Assembly (NCBI GenBank): GCA_004009845.1 | Contig: RMBW01000123.1 | Span: 1 to 64,000, forward strand | Source: Davidsoniella eucalypti | Lineage: Eukaryota; Ascomycota; Sordariomycetes; Microascales; Ceratocystidaceae | Direction: 5' to 3' | Length of the DNA: 64,000 nt | Shown: one piece after another, positions 24,040 to 37,600 of the stretch | How positions within the stretch are numbered: the stretch's first letter is position 1 | Layout of the letters: every line of letters begins with the position of its first letter | Program-made: the position numbers and the translations under genes | Notes under the pieces: generated by a model | What the model saw: only the letters and a program-made list of their open reading frames with translations | Told to the model about the DNA's origin: nothing | Databases searched by the model: none

Positions 24040-25419
24040 ATGCCTCCTCCCCCTCCACCGCCGCCCCCTCCTCCGGGAATGGGTGGACCCCCACCTCCTC
24101 CGCCAGGCGGCCCTATGAAGATGCCTGGCGGCGGCGGTGGTGGTATTGGACGTGTGAGTCTAGTCCCTACATCTATATTGTGAAGTGAATCTCAACTGGC
24201 TGCAGCACGTGGATACTAACGCCGCATGACTTGCTTAGGGTGCCCTACTATCAGACATCACCAAGGGAAGAGCGCTTAAGAAGACTATGACCAACGATAG
24301 ATCAGCGCCCACAGTTGAAAAGACAGTAGACAAGAGCGGGCCTGCGATTGGGGGTGCACCTCCTGTGCCTGGGCTTGCTAAGGCTCCTAGTATGGCCAGC
24401 GCTCCTCCAGTCCCCGGTATTGCCGCCAACCGCTCAAGAAGCAACAGCAAAGCCGATGCGCCTGGTCACAAAGCGTCTAACAGTATCGAAAGTCCGCCGC
24501 AACTGGGCGGTCTCTTTGCCGGTGGAATGCCCAAGCTACGCAAGCGTGGAGGCGTTGATAGTAAGTTGCCGGGCCAACAAGCAAGATTGCTTTGCTACAG
24601 ACACTAACTTAACGTTTAGCTGGCCGTGACAACTCTGATAACGACTCTGCTCCTGCTAGAGGCGCTCCCGCTATTCCAACTTTCTCTGCGCCAAGGGTTC
24701 CAACTGCCTCTGCTCCAGCACCACCCTCAATCTCGGCACCACCTCCTCCGTCACAATCTGCGCCGTCATTACCTGGTCGTCCATCCCCGAGACCGCCGAC
24801 GGCAGCAAAGCCTCCGCCACCTCCCGTAGGAAAGAAGCCTCCACCGCTACCGGCCAGTCGAAAGCCGGCCACTGGTGCTCCTAGGGTTCCTGGCGCTCCT
24901 GCACCGCGGATACCGTCTTCCTCGGCTCCCCCCATTCCCTCTAGTGCACCACCACCACCGAGCTTTTCACCCCCGCCAACTCGTGCTCCCGCAGCGCCAC
25001 CTGCACCAAACTTTGCCATGCAAGCTGCTTTACGCGCAACTGGAAACAGTCCTTCCAGTGCTCCTCTAGCTCCGCCGCCACCTCCATCTGCGCAAGCTCC
25101 GCCTATGCCAGGCATGGCGCCTCCACCACCAGTATCAGCACCAGCTGCTCCTCCTACACCAGTAGTACGGTCCTTGCTTGACCCTAGCAACTTCATCCTA
25201 ACTGCCAACGGCTCTGCCAAGAGCAATGGCAGTGCATCTGCGCCCACTAGAAATAGTGTCAACGGAACAAAACGTACTGGTAAAATTGCAATCAACGACG
25301 ACAGATGGCATTTCAAGGATGTTAGCATGCTGCCAAATCCACGACCACTTGTAGGGGGACCGAGAAAGTATCGTGCTAGCCGCGGCAGTAGCGTACCTCT
25401 AGACTTATCAGTACTATAA
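24040..25419 (+). CDS. VRP1: Verprolin / WIP homologue (actin and WASP binding)
   Basis: Three exons (24040-24153, 24239-24560 and 24620-25419) join in phase into 411 aa. The N terminus is polyproline (profilin-type PPPPP tracts) followed by a Gly-rich spacer. A WH2 actin-binding motif at about 38-54 (RGALLSDITKGRALKKT) follows, split from the polyproline tract by intron 1. The middle is Pro/Ala-rich with many SH3-ligand APPPPP-type stretches. Near residue 374 a DDRWHFKDVSMLPNPRP segment resembles the WASP-binding element of WIP/Vrp1. In the family this protein recruits Las17/WASP and supports Arp2/3 actin patches during endocytosis. The ATG at 24040 is the first in-frame ATG; a short open stretch upstream has none. 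Confidence 0.93.
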
Positions 25420-26073
25420 GAGTTGATGTTGATAGTTCAAATACGTTCAACTGAGTTCTCATATATGTCATATCAATTATTCGCCATAGCTTCAGACCTG
25501 ATCTTCTTGTTTCTTTTTTTTCTTTTTTACCATGTTTGGTTTATGGATTAGACACAGTAGATGAGCCAAAAAAAAAAAAACCACCCCATCCGATGAGGGA
25601 AGTTAACTAGAATGAATAAAGAGAAATTTCCATGATCTTAAAATCGACCATGTGTTCTGATAAAGATGTTGTTTTCTGTGACAGGTGTGCATCATATATA
25701 TATATATCATCTACCTTACATCTCGATACAATACGATATGTAAATGAAACCACACAAGTTCGTAGCTACGGAGCGCCATACAGAGTGGAATAAAACAGAT
25801 AAATCGAGTAGAGGTTACATTAATATCTATAGAGATATATACAAAGTTGGCGTATATCATATATTAAAAGAGAAACAACTTCATCAACAACAAGAACAAC
25901 CTCTGGGTATCACGCAATCGAAGAAGTAGCAAGAAAATAGAGCAACCTAACAAATCGAAACAATATAAAAAACAGCATGCGATATAATGTAGGCCACCTA
26001 ATGTGACAATATATCACGGCCAACCAGGACAAAGAACAGGCAAAAAAGGTATCAATCTTGAACATGAGCAAAC
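25420..26073. other. Convergent intergenic interval
   Basis: 3' flanks of verprolin and of the minus-strand membrane-protein gene. It contains an A-run near 25569 and a short TA repeat near 25693-25708. No gene was recognised. Confidence 0.6.
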
Positions 26074-27646
26074 TTATGATACGACCGCTTTCACGGCAGT
26101 TCCCCAACGCAGACGTCTCAGCCCACTACTTCCTACCTCTGCACCACAAGCAGCGGCATCTGACACATTCAGAACTGCCATGCCCTCCTGTCTCCCGGCT
26201 TCACGGCCGATGACGTAGCCGGCACTGAAGCCAACTACGGAGACAAGGACTACAACGCCAGCACTGACGACCCATGATAGGACGGTAGGCGATAGCATCA
26301 TGGATACTTCAGTGTTGCCGATGACCGATGCGCGCCGCTTCTTGTGTGCGCGTGAAGATGAGGCACGGTGCTTGTGGTGGCTATGTGTTGTGCGGCTAGA
26401 GGAAGAACGCGAAGATGCATCTCTCTCACGCATACGTGGTGATGATCGTCGCTGTGTAGATGCTGTGGTAGCGGGAGTAGAAGAAGTCTGGCCGGTAGAG
26501 GCGATACGTTTTACTTCATCGTGGGGGGCGCCTCGATCGTTTGCGTTGCTCGGTCCATCGTCTTGCATGAGCTGTGACTCAGGCACGATCTGGAGGTTCA
26601 TAGGGCCTCCATTGATTACCTGCGGCGGCTGTTGTGGGCGGCGTAGCATCTGATCGTGCGGTGCCGTGGGAACTTGACGTGCCGGGACTGAGGAGAAGTT
26701 TGCTGTCGAGGAACGACCAAGGCCGCGAGCTGCAGCAGCACAGGAAAGTAGCGTGTTGAGAGAAGCACGCAGTGCGGCGTCATTGTCGATGTGGAATCCG
26801 GGGGGGCGGAAGTGACTGCTAGAGGCGCTACGCTGGTGTGTACGCATAGCTGGTGACAGTACAGAGCGCCGACGGGATGGTCCGAGGTCACTGTGGGGGT
26901 GGGGAGACGACGGAGCTCTACTATCCGAAGCTAGCGGGATGGCAGTATTAAAGGCATTGGGATGGGGTCGGAAAACGATTGGACGGGCACCAAGAGCCGT
27001 TCCCTTTTCATCTTCATCTTCGTCAGACTCGGCAAAGTCACTGCTGTCCGACTCCGATTCTGTCGTTGCGTGCTCGTCAACAGGCACAGCAACCACATGG
27101 ACAGTAGGAGAGAAGCTGACCGCACCCGACGTGGTATGGGCGCCACTACCACGCGGGGCAATCGCAGCCTCACCAGACGAGCTCATGACACCACGGATAT
27201 CTTCCTCGCTGCCCTCATACCTACGTGATGCCGAGCCCCGGCGTCGAGAAGTGGTTGCTGGCGAAGAGATATCATAGTATGGATACCGCGTAGTAGGGGT
27301 AGAGCGGCGACGACGGTTCACAGAAGACGCGGTAGCTGACGAGTTGTTGCCGACTCGTAGGCCAGTAGTTACGATTTCATCGGCGATAGACGAGAGCGAT
27401 GACGAGGACGGCTCAGACGAGATCTCGACCCAAGATTCTGAAGAACAAGCTGTCAGTCTTTGAAGGTGGTCTGGACCTGCGACCAGGATGAGAAGCAGGC
27501 TCCGAGGGGGTCACCGACACAAACTTACCATCATGACGATTAGAAGAGCCCGCAGTCGACGGGACAGCACTTGAATCTGCCGGCAAGTTCGACGCAGGGC
27601 GAGGCTGGCGGTTCCGAGGAGGTTGCTGGTTCTGGCGAGTGTTCAT
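26074..27646 (-). CDS. Ser/Arg-rich protein with one C-terminal membrane helix
   Basis: Two exons (27646-27529 and 27437-26074) join in phase into 493 aa. The start at 27646 (MNTRQNQQPP) is the first ATG. A conserved-looking SWVEISSEPSSSSLSSIADE segment begins right at the exon junction (about 40-60). The bulk is low-complexity Ser/Arg/Pro with acidic patches near 120. Close to the C terminus a hydrophobic helix of about 24 residues (around SWVVSAGVVVLVSVVGFSAG, with a GxxxG-like face) is followed by about 40 residues containing GREAGRQEG. A single-pass membrane protein with a large cytosolic or nucleoplasmic N-terminal part is likely. The family is unrecognised. Confidence 0.82.
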
Positions 27647-30600
27647 ATCTGCTGTCCGATGGGCGAGATCTATTTTATTTGGCGAAGCGATAGATGAAAG
27701 CGTATAAGTGAGTGGGGAAGCGGGTGCTATTACAGATAGGCCGATTGTATTGCGGCCAACGGACAAAAAAACGACGATGTAGTTTTCTACTATTGATTCG
27801 CCTCAAGTTCAGATCTCCTATTGTACAATACGGAGGGCGAAGATCAGGCAACAGAATGGCGGGCCGAAGAAGACACGATAAGAAGCTCCGACAGGCGCGT
27901 GACAAGGAAAGCCGACAATGGTTTGCTTATTGCTAGGCTTTCTATTGCCAAGGAGTAATTTGGACAGGTTCACTGAGTAACAGGCGGACAAAACACAATC
28001 GGCGGTTATCAATCAGTTTTCAGTATGAAAATGCCAGTCCAGATACTGCAAAGAAAGACAAGATGCGAGCGATGATGTGAGCGGAGAAAAGAAAAGAAGA
28101 GCAGGTTGAGTTGGTTTCTTTGGTGGCCAGGCAGAACCAAGTTATTTTCTTTTTGCTTTTGGCGGAGCTTCTTCTAGGCGAAACAAAACAAAGAGCTTGC
28201 TGATAAGGGCGGTCGCTCTTTAGCTGGGAAAGTCGCTTTGAGAAGATTTATTGCAGAATTCCAGGGAGCAAAAGAAGGGAAAGAGGAAAGAAAAAGAATT
28301 AGAAGAAGAAGGATAGAGGACAATCGAGGGAAAAGAAGAAATGATTCACGGGACAAATATTGGAACACAGGAATTAATTGTAAGAAGACAGAAAGAGCCG
28401 CGATCGAGAGAGGCGCAACACAAGGCAAGTGCATACATAATACATACATAATACATAATAGTATATTCCATGAAGAAGTCGGTCTGCTTCAATAAGCAGC
28501 CTCTATATCTCTATATACATATGTACATACATATATATCTACAATTCTACGTTGGGCTTTCTGTAATGCACACGGGCCTCTTCTACACAGCGGCAGTACG
28601 ATCCGGGGCCGTTTATAGTGCCTCGTTGTATATGATTTTGTCAACCAACGCACCGGAATGGGAAGCAAATAGAGACAAAGACAACCTCTCTACTATCTGC
28701 AGGCGACGTCGCAGTGCTGATATGCTAACATGCTGAGCCCGTCGTTTTGTTGCGCTTACGCCTGCGTAAACCTTCGTAAGTCCGCCTACGCCTGCCTCTA
28801 TACCTTGATCCAGAATTCATGCCCTCTCCCCTGAGAATACAGAGCACATTGTGCCATGACTAGCAGCAAAGCCACTATATCTTCAGACGCAGCTTATACA
28901 AATTAGTCCAGCATCCTATGGTTGGCTCCTCTTGTTTGACTTTCTCTAGTGTCGCTATCAGACAGGAGCAAGGGGGCAAAGGAACAAGGGTTACTAGGCT
29001 TATTGAGTACCACGACAGTGCGACAACGGGTCCAGCTACTGCGCTATGAGTTTCCCAAACCAGTGCTGTGCACTACTTTTACACCTTCACACAGTGTCGT
29101 GTCTCCATGTCTCTGCTCGCTTGCACGGTGAGAATACTTATGCAAGCACACCCCCGCCAAGACTCCTCCAAGTTAGAGCGCAACCACAGCAGGATCTCAG
29201 AGCTGTTGTTGTTGTTTCTGTTGATTCTCTTGATTCTCACGTTTCTCATGGGTTCTTCCTGTTGGACAAGCCATGGCCGCGCCACCGCCCTAGTCCTATT
29301 GTACAATCCCGATAGTGATAGTGCTTTGAATCTCAGCTGGTGGGCTCTTCGCTATACTGTAACTCTGAAGGCTGGCCCTAGACAGTCAAACATACCTAAT
29401 GTTTACAGTTTGAAGTCCTTTGCTCGTGGCCCGTTCGTTATCGCCATCTAATTTGTATCTCATCCTGACAGATCCCGTAATCACCGTAATCATGGTCGTT
29501 ATATTGGCTCACCTCCTCTGACACCATCTCATCCTCCCTTCAGCCACAGCCACCCAAACGCACGACGAACACTCGAAATAAGATACACAACAAAACAGAA
29601 GACGAATGCTCCAGCCAATGACGAACAAAGCATCGAAAACAATAAACATCAAATAGCTGGTAGGTGCGATCTTTGGATGTGCAATGTGACTGTGACGTCT
29701 TGTTGGAGAAAGAGCACACGCTCCTTCCTGTCGAGTTGCTAGTAGGCCATTTGTAGACATGTGACGCATTCTGCCGCAACCAGAATTATATGTACTTTGT
29801 CCTGTTTCTGGGGTTTTATTTTCTTTGTTTTCATTTAGAAATTTACCAAATGTGTTGAATGCTCACAGATACTCTGCATTGAATAGTTATATATTTTTAA
29901 TCTACAGAATCTACAGAATCTCCCCAAAGAGACGCTTGCATACGGTATATCTTGCATCCCAGCCACACAATACCAGCCCATGTGACAATGCGCGCCATGT
30001 CTAGTGATTTCTCTCTAGTTGATAATAATAATTGCTTTTGTTTACCGTGTCTTGACGCTGTCTCGCTGGTTTTCACTGCTTTCGTACACATGACTTTAAA
30101 GAGCGCAGTTGCTTGGGCTTAAACGTGCTCATCAGATAATAAGAGACAAGCTCCTTCTGCCTATCGTGCTCCATTTCATGAACTGATCCTCACTCTATGA
30201 TCACCGCAGAACAACCGCCAAATCATGCTATTATCTATTCATAGTCTCAATCATATGAACGTCCACGCACGGGTTCACTATCTGTGCGTGTGTGTACTAC
30301 GAGTCAAATCAAGTCACACTCAAAAGCAGTCCCTCCATATATCGCTCACTATAAAGGACGCATGGGTTATGTAGCACGTATCCCATGAGATATATCAAAC
30401 AATAGCCAAGGACCGATATATATAGTCAGAAAACAGGCTCAAGATAGCCAACTCACTCACCAGCAAAATCACATCGTGCGTATAAGTCCGTTTCATAGTA
30501 ACGCAAACTCGGCACTTCTTCAGAAAGATAATAGGGCCGCGGATACGCCTGTCATAAGTCTTCGGCAGGGTGCTGTTCTATATATATACAGTGACTACTT

Positions 30601-30964
30601 ACCTTTTGAGCTACCGCCTACCCATGTATAAGGAAGAAACGTTTACTCGATAGTTGCAGCATACATATAACATGCCAAACGAAGCAAGAGTCTAATATTT
30701 TCAACGCCATAGAACCACGGCCTTGGTGGTACGATAACCAGTCGACTCATGGTCCGGGAACCACAGATAAGACAGCCTTGTTTTGTTCTTCTTGTTTCTT
30801 TGTATGCATCTTTTTCAATAGTCTTATCAGCCGAGTGCTTTGCTTCTACTTATCTATCCTGATCAACTTGACGGATACAACCCATATTGTCCGCAGCTCT
30901 GTTGATCCAGAATGGAGAGACACGGCATACACGATAGTGTTTTATCTTCGTTATCAGTGCATGA

Positions 30965-31000
<36 letters not shown>

Positions 31001-31819
31001 AAGAAAGCCTCAGGGGAAGCATATCTTCATTGAAAAGGGCAAATCAGCCCCTCTCTACCCTTTCCAAAGAGACGATTCTCCAACGGCTCAGCGTAAACAA
31101 ACCCTTCCTTCTTGTGTTTCTGTTAGCGAAGTCTCCGTACTACGGACACCACAGCGAAGACAACTCAGCACGCTAATTGGAATGCATCCCATTTTGCTTT
31201 GCATGCGTTGCTTGCATGTGTCCCATTCTCTTTCCACGACACCACTGATAAACAGGGACTTTCTAAAATCAAGACATGTCACGAACTAAGTGAGCCCAAT
31301 GCAGCTTGTTTTATCCTCGCGGCGAAAAGGGAAATGGAAAAGCCGACGATCCGAGACGTGAAACATGTCGTAAAAATATACAGGAATATACATGGTCAGG
31401 TTTTCTTTTAGTTGATACGAAAACGACATACATGTTATAGACAACCATACGGAAAAGCAAATAAATAAATATATATATATAACTAAAAAGGGACAAGTTC
31501 GCTTGCTATCGTTGACTAACAATTTGACGTGATATGGAGTATATGGTGAATAAATGATGAATAAGAACATATGAGTCTACAGGCTACTTGGCAGATCTCT
31601 TGCACTAGATTTCTATTCAAAATAGCCAGGTTAGGGTTACATATCATCAGTCGAACCCAACCCAACGGCTGCCGTAAATAACAATGAAAGCAATAATAAT
31701 AAAAAAGTGTAATAATGGGGGTATCATTGGATAAGAAAGAAATGCAAAGAAAGCACTTGGGCCGTCAATAGAGGAAAAGAAAAAAGACAGGACGTCTTCG
31801 CTAAACAGGACTGGGGATT
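27647..31819. other. 4.2-kb gene-free interval
   Basis: No coding sequence with recognisable motifs or fungal splice-consistent exons was found on either strand. The right flank of 27646 holds a promoter and a purine-rich leader-like tract (about 28140-28430). Simple repeats are present: ATACATA units near 28435-28460, an ACA triplet array at 30966-31000 and TA repeats near 31470-31483. The many short ORFs have no codon bias or domain pattern I can support. Confidence 0.5.
30966..31000. repeat. (ACA)n triplet microsatellite
   Basis: An uninterrupted ACA/CAA triplet array of about 35 nt in intergenic DNA. Short ORFs crossing it read as poly-Asn or poly-Thr and are artefacts of the repeat. Confidence 0.9.
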
Positions 31820-34614
31820 TTAGAGTGCATGTCGATGCATGCTGGGCCGTCGACTTTCAGGAGTCGATGCTTCGTACTCTAGCTGCTTCTCGCTCAAGTG
31901 TTGCTGGGGAGCCTGTGTGCCCTGTGTCAACTGGCTGAGCGACAGTGTGCGTGCCGTCTTGCGCATCCCGCGGTCTTCGGCACCGAACACATATCCACCG
32001 GCATTTTCATGGCTGGTCATAGGGCTAAGATCGCCGTCGCCCGGGATGAATGTCGTGTCTTCGGCATAGTTTGACGCTGCGTGGTCATTCTCTTCCTCGT
32101 CAGACTCTTCGTCCGTGTGGTCGTAGATGTTCCGGTTGTTGCCGTCGGGCGATGTTGCCGGGTGGCGCAGGCTGAAGTTGCGGGCTGTAGGCGCGCTACT
32201 GGCCAACGGCATGGCAGAGATGGATGCGTTCAGGGGAACGGCAGATGCACTAGCCATGTTGAGAGCGCGGGCGAGACGACGAACTTCGGCCTCGAGAGCT
32301 GTACGGGCGGCACGCTCCGTCTCGAGCAGTGCTAGAAGCTTACTATATTGCTCGATCCCGATGGTGGGCGAGGCTCCGTGTGCCGCAGTGGTGGCTGCAG
32401 ACATGTTGCTACGGCTGATCTTGGGAGTAAGGGCTCGGGGAGCCGGTGCAGGCGCGGCATGGAGGGAGCCGATGAAGGTGGGGGCCTGGCCAAACGACAT
32501 GTGCGAGTCTTGGGATTGTCGAGAGCTTGGCGGACGAAGAGTGTGGGCGTCGGATGAGCTGAGGCCGCTGATTAGTCTGTTGTTGATATTGGCGTGTGCT
32601 GGAACTGCCAGCACTGTCGTCTGTGATGCGTCATCGTCAGTCAGGCGGAAGCCAGGCATGACGTGGTGGAAGCTGTGGACAGTCTTCTCCAGGCGACCAA
32701 CCCGGCCCTCGATATCACCAACACGATTTTCCAGAGTAGCCGCCTCAGTGATCTTCATAGTGGCCATGGAGCGGAAATCGAAGGGTTTCGGTGGTGTGTC
32801 TGGCCGGCTTTCGTCGACACCATCGTGCGGGTCAGGAGGAAGGTCGCCAGTGAGAGGACCAATATCCGAGGTGGGCGAATGGACAAAGGTTCCAGCATAG
32901 CTTTGACGCCAGTAGCGGATCTCATCACTGCGCCGACGAGCAGCGGAACTATCCTCGTTGGCGAGATCAAGGACCAAGCCAGGCACAGACCGTGAGCGAC
33001 GACGGCTACGAAGTATTTCTTGGCTGGTGATGGCGGTTCCAATAGCGGCTTCATGTTCGTCTCGCCGGAGACCAGAGCCCATGCCGATGCCGTCTCCCGT
33101 GCCAGTACCAACAAGTTCTTCCTCGTCCTCACGTGGAGTTCTACTGCGGCATTGAGAGCTTGTAGGCCTAGGCGAAAGTCCACTGGGTTCGCCAAAGAAG
33201 GTCCGGGGAGCAATGAAGAAATTACCGCCCATACTAGCAGCGCGTCGCTTGGCAGAAACAGATTTCCGGTCGGCTCCTGTGAGCTGTGCCTTTTCAGCCG
33301 CCTGGATCTGAGCATGCAGCTGTTGTTGTTGTTGTTGTATCTGTGATGGCTCCATGCTGATAGAGTTGCGGGCACTCTCGATGGCAACAATATCGTGCGG
33401 ACCGATAGAATGCGAACGAAGGGCACGGTCACGCTCGCTATCTCGTTCCTGGACAGGCATAGAGAACGAGCGCTTCGATTCTCCGAATCCAGGCGATGTC
33501 GGCTGAGCTTGCTGTGCTGGTTGCTCTTGCTTTTGGTGTTGCTGGAGCTGCTAAAGAGACAAACATGTTAACATCATAGGCCGGTGGATAGTTTCTGGCA
33601 GAAGGATAGTAAACATACCTGCGCAACGTCTCCAAGTCCAGACGCTGGCGAGCTAGACTCTGAAGGTTGGGGAGTGTGGCTTTGCTTTGCGCCACGCTTC
33701 TTGCCGAATATTCTGCCGATTGCGGTCCGCAAAGTGCTCTTCTTTCTCTGGGGCGCATTGCCTAGGAAAGGAGCGGGCGAGGTTGGGATGTGGCCGGTGC
33801 TCTGGGTGTAGGCATGGCTTTTCGCTGAAGATCCGGCGGAAGTCTGTGTCGGCGCAAAGATCGTGCCACCACTGGTAGTGGTGCTGTTGGTATTGGACGT
33901 GTTACTGGTTCCAACGCTGATCGCAGCTGAAGTGCGGACGATGGCACTCGACAGTGGAGGTCGGCCACGCGGATTCGCACGGGAGCCGGCCCCGTCCCGG
34001 AGCATGTGGTTTTGCGAGTAACTGCGGCCGTGGACCGGTGCCGCGCCAGCACTCGCAGGCATCACCGCCGATGGCGATGGCGAAGGCAGCGGGCGGATGT
34101 AAGAGTGCATGTTGGAACCAGGCATGGGCAGAGGCGCGCTGAGAGGACCACGGCTGAGTATATCAAATGAGCTGTAAAGAGGCGCCGAAGAAGACAGATC
34201 AATGGGCGGGGGCACTGGTGAAGGTGAGTGTGAGTGTGAGTGTGAGTATGAGTGTGAAGAAGCTGGCGCTGGAGGTTTCGACTTGGCCGGCGGAATTGCA
34301 GCAGTGCCGTTGGCGATAGCTTCGTCTTGTGCTTGGAGAAGCATAGCGTTCGGCACGATTGGTCTGCTTAGAGGCTGGTCTTCTGGTATTGTCATAGAAG
34401 CAACGGCTAAAGAAATCGCAGGAACACTGTGCGTGGGGACAGCTTGAGGCATGGCGGCAGCCGTGGGAGAAGCTAAAGGGCTGCTAGAACGATATTCGTC
34501 GTCCAACGGGTCCGGAAACGGAATAGGCGCCGAGATATGGCCGCGTATGGAAGACATCGCTTTATGGCGGTTGCCACCATTGGTGCTTCTAGAAAAGAGC
34601 GATTTGGGGGGCAT
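31820..34614 (-). CDS. 908-aa low-complexity protein with basic patch and coiled coil, function unknown
   Basis: Two exons (34614-33619 and 33550-31820) join in phase 0 into about 908 aa; the start at 34614 (MPPKSLF) is the first ATG of the frame. Exon 1 is Ser/Pro/Thr-rich and contains a Ser-His dipeptide array (SHSYSHSHSHS) encoded by a GTGTGA-type DNA repeat. It also has a basic cluster near its end (RIFGKKRGAKQ). Exon 2 opens with a Gln-rich segment, then a run of six glutamines. It also contains a segment LENRVGDIEGRVGRLEKTV with heptad spacing and a second predicted helix in the region TERAARTALEAEVRRLARAL. No catalytic or membrane motif is seen. I cannot assign a family; polarity or septation scaffolds often look like this, but that is inference. 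Confidence 0.8.
34224..34257. repeat. GTGTGA hexanucleotide coding repeat
   Basis: About 5.5 near-perfect hexamer units inside exon 1 of the 908-aa gene. On the coding strand they produce the alternating Ser-His tract, a likely site of in-frame length variation. Confidence 0.85.
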
Positions 34615-37600
34615 CGTATATGTCTGTTGTTTGTGTGGTATGGTGAAATATGTTGAAATATGGTGCAAGTCGACGTCCGATGGGTGGTGCTGCAGATGCT
34701 GTAGAGGTGAGACTAGACTGTTCGACACGGTTATGTCTCTACAGCCCAAAGTCTTGCCCTGGCAGGATATCGAGGAGTCGAGAAAAGGGTATAAGACAAA
34801 AGAAAGAAACAGCGAACGGGGCGAGGTTGAGTATATATATATATATAGATATATGTATGTATGTATGAAAATATGACGGGAAAAACAAAAGTAAACAAAT
34901 CAAATGAGTGGCAACGACGAACAGACGTCGGTAAGTAACAGCAATGCGCTGGAAGCTATGGCGGAAGGGATCGCGGCAAGGCACGATCACTCGACAGTTA
35001 TGAACGAGGAAAGATGATAGAGACGTGAAGGAGACGACGATCGATTAACGAAGGGAATGCCAGTGTTGGTGGGCAATCAGAAGCTCAGCACTTGCATGAT
35101 ACGCCACGCAGGAGTATTGTGTCAAAGGTCAAAGGCTGTACAACTTTAAAAGCACTTGAGCAGAGAGAGCGAGGTGGCAGACCGTCCGTGACCGGGCAGG
35201 GCCTGGTATTATATGGACTATATGACCAGAGGCTCTCAAGTCTCAAATGGCACTCTGTCGGTGCTCTAACGGGGATGTTCTCAGCTCTTGGGCTCCTTGC
35301 GGCGGTACTTGTACCGTATCAGCCTAAGCTGCAATATCGGGAACAGAAGCTCGGGCCTGGCCCAGAGTTCTAGTCCTGGTTGTGTCTGTCTGTCTGTATG
35401 TCTGTATGATATAGTAGCAAACACACGCAAGTTACACGCTAGGGGCGTGCGAAGGAGAGAATACAAATAGTCAGGATGAACCACACCCTGGTCTCAGTAT
35501 TCAATGCGCCAATGCTGTGAGGCTTGGGAGCGTCTGGAAGGTTTCCTTTTTTTGAAGCGAGCAGACAACCAGAATGAAAATAGAACAGACGGTGGGACTG
35601 GCGGTGCGAAGTACCAGAACCGTCTTCTCTCTAATATGTACCCGTCGCTCCTGAGTGCTGAGACGCAAGAATGGAGTTGTGCAATGTTACGAGATGGGGT
35701 GCCAGTGCGTTGGTTGAAGCCAGGGTTTGGCAAGGGTTATATAGGAAGCTTTGAAGCTCTGAGACAGCGAGGAAATGAGGCAAGATACGACTAAAGCAAG
35801 ACCAGCGAGCAACGACAGAGCAAAGTAAACAAGAGAAGACGGAAGAGCATAAAGAACGGCGAAGAAATCCGAGAAACGATCGAAAATAGGATGGCGTGCG
35901 GCCGTCTGGCAGGAAGCCAGGAGGATGAAGCTATAATAAACAAACACAAAGTATTAAAAATGGCGATGCGGTCCAGCCGGACTGGTCCTCGAAGCGAAGC
36001 TCCAAAAGAACAAGAAACAATAAAAAATAAATAAATAAAAAAGAACGAGGATCCCTTTCTACACGACGAAGAGAAAGCCACTGTAAAGAAAAGTCGCCAA
36101 AGCTGCTGCCCGGAGCCTTGCTTACTGGAGAGATGGTTGGACAAAGTAGACGGAAGAGAAAGAAAGGAAACTGAGAAAGCGAGTTGATCTCGCGATATCA
36201 CAGCAGCAGCCGGACCATTCTTAAGCAATCCATCAACGGTTGCTTGGGGCTCGTCTTTCAATCTCTCTTGCTTCTTCCTTCAGGCTTCGGAAACGACCAA
36301 GATGAACTCCAGACCAGGGACGCCACCCAGGCTAATAGATCAGCACACCTGTAGCACATACATACTTGTACAGAAATCTCCAGGACGGGATCTGTGGAAG
36401 GACAAGATGGGCAGGAAACGGAAACACCAAGGAATATTCAGGGCACAGCGGTATCCAGAGGTTACATGGAGCCAGACATTTCCCATCAATTACAACGATG
36501 TATGTGCTAGTTGATACATGATGGTTGCAGAAGTCCATCCCACCATCCAATCCATTCTTTTGCTGTGTCGAGCCGAGAGGGTCCCTGGTCACTGGCCCTG
36601 CTTCATAACCTCTCGCTGCCCAGGATCGTTATCCTGCGCCAATGTCAGAATTCGCTTGCTGATTCTAACTCCGTCTAGGCTATGACGGTTCGCCATCTTC
36701 GTAGCATCTTCGAGTTCTTACCAAGTGCTTGCTCGAGCAGCTATTGCTGACCGACTCCCTTTCTTGCCCGCGATGTTCCTCCGGCCCAGCCAGGTCTTTT
36801 CACCAACAAGACACCATGATTATAATCGTCTTCTGTGGCGCCGAACCCATTCACTGTCTCTCCTTGCATGCCTGCTTGCTTGCAATTTCTCAAGCAAGTC
36901 ACGATCGTACTGACGACAGGATAGGCGTCGTTTGTTTGGCTCGGCGATGCAAGGAACAACACTTGCTGCCACTTTCATGCACGAACAGGGCTTAACAACT
37001 CCATGGGATGCACGCTGTCTTTGAAACAAAAGGTATTACAGTGCTGGATAATTGGTGACTGGCAAGCTATAATATAGTTCCAGTGGCCAAGGGTTACGGA
37101 CAAACCCACACGTAAGGCCTCCTACAACTAGCCTCGCTTTTGCTTGAATAATGGTCTTGTTGAACACTACGGTACCATACAGCCATCCTCTGGTTCCTAG
37201 ACTCGGGTTGTGTTTTCTCTGTGCCCTCCGAGAGGGGCAGTTGGCGCGGCATATCTATAGGTGAACACACATACATATAATGCTACCTGTGCATCTTATG
37301 CATCCTGTGTGTCTCCGCTACCAGTACAAGACCAGCAAATAGCAAGCCAGAACGGCGTACTTACACGCCGATAACTTGCCACAGTGGGGTGGAAATGTGC
37401 CTCGATGTAGCGCAACACGGGCTTACTGATATAAGTGAGTGAATCTAGTCAGCATCACAGATATGAGGCATATGGAACCCGTTAGCACTCGCTTCTGGAC
37501 ATGTTATATATGCGACAACATGAGGCGATAAACCCATATAGAGTCATGCTATTACTGCATCCCAAGTCTCGATACTACCACTACACATCCCGTCTACGTA

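Noticed and set aside
24609..25328. 239-codon minus-strand Gly-rich ORF
   Set aside because: Exact antisense of the Pro-rich verprolin exon 3; Gly-rich is the antisense reading of proline codons.
30778..31289. Two plus-strand ORFs crossing the ACA array
   Set aside because: Low-complexity translations (poly-Asn or poly-Thr) created by the microsatellite.
31628..31640. Telomere-like TTAGGG sequences at 31628 and near 39413-39433
   Set aside because: Single isolated copies, not tandem arrays; not evidence of a telomere or interstitial telomeric tract.
35687..36261. Overlapping hydrophobic minus-strand ORFs upstream of the 908-aa gene
   Set aside because: No conserved motif; overlapping frames of a T-rich leader region give Phe/Leu/Ser-rich translations by chance.
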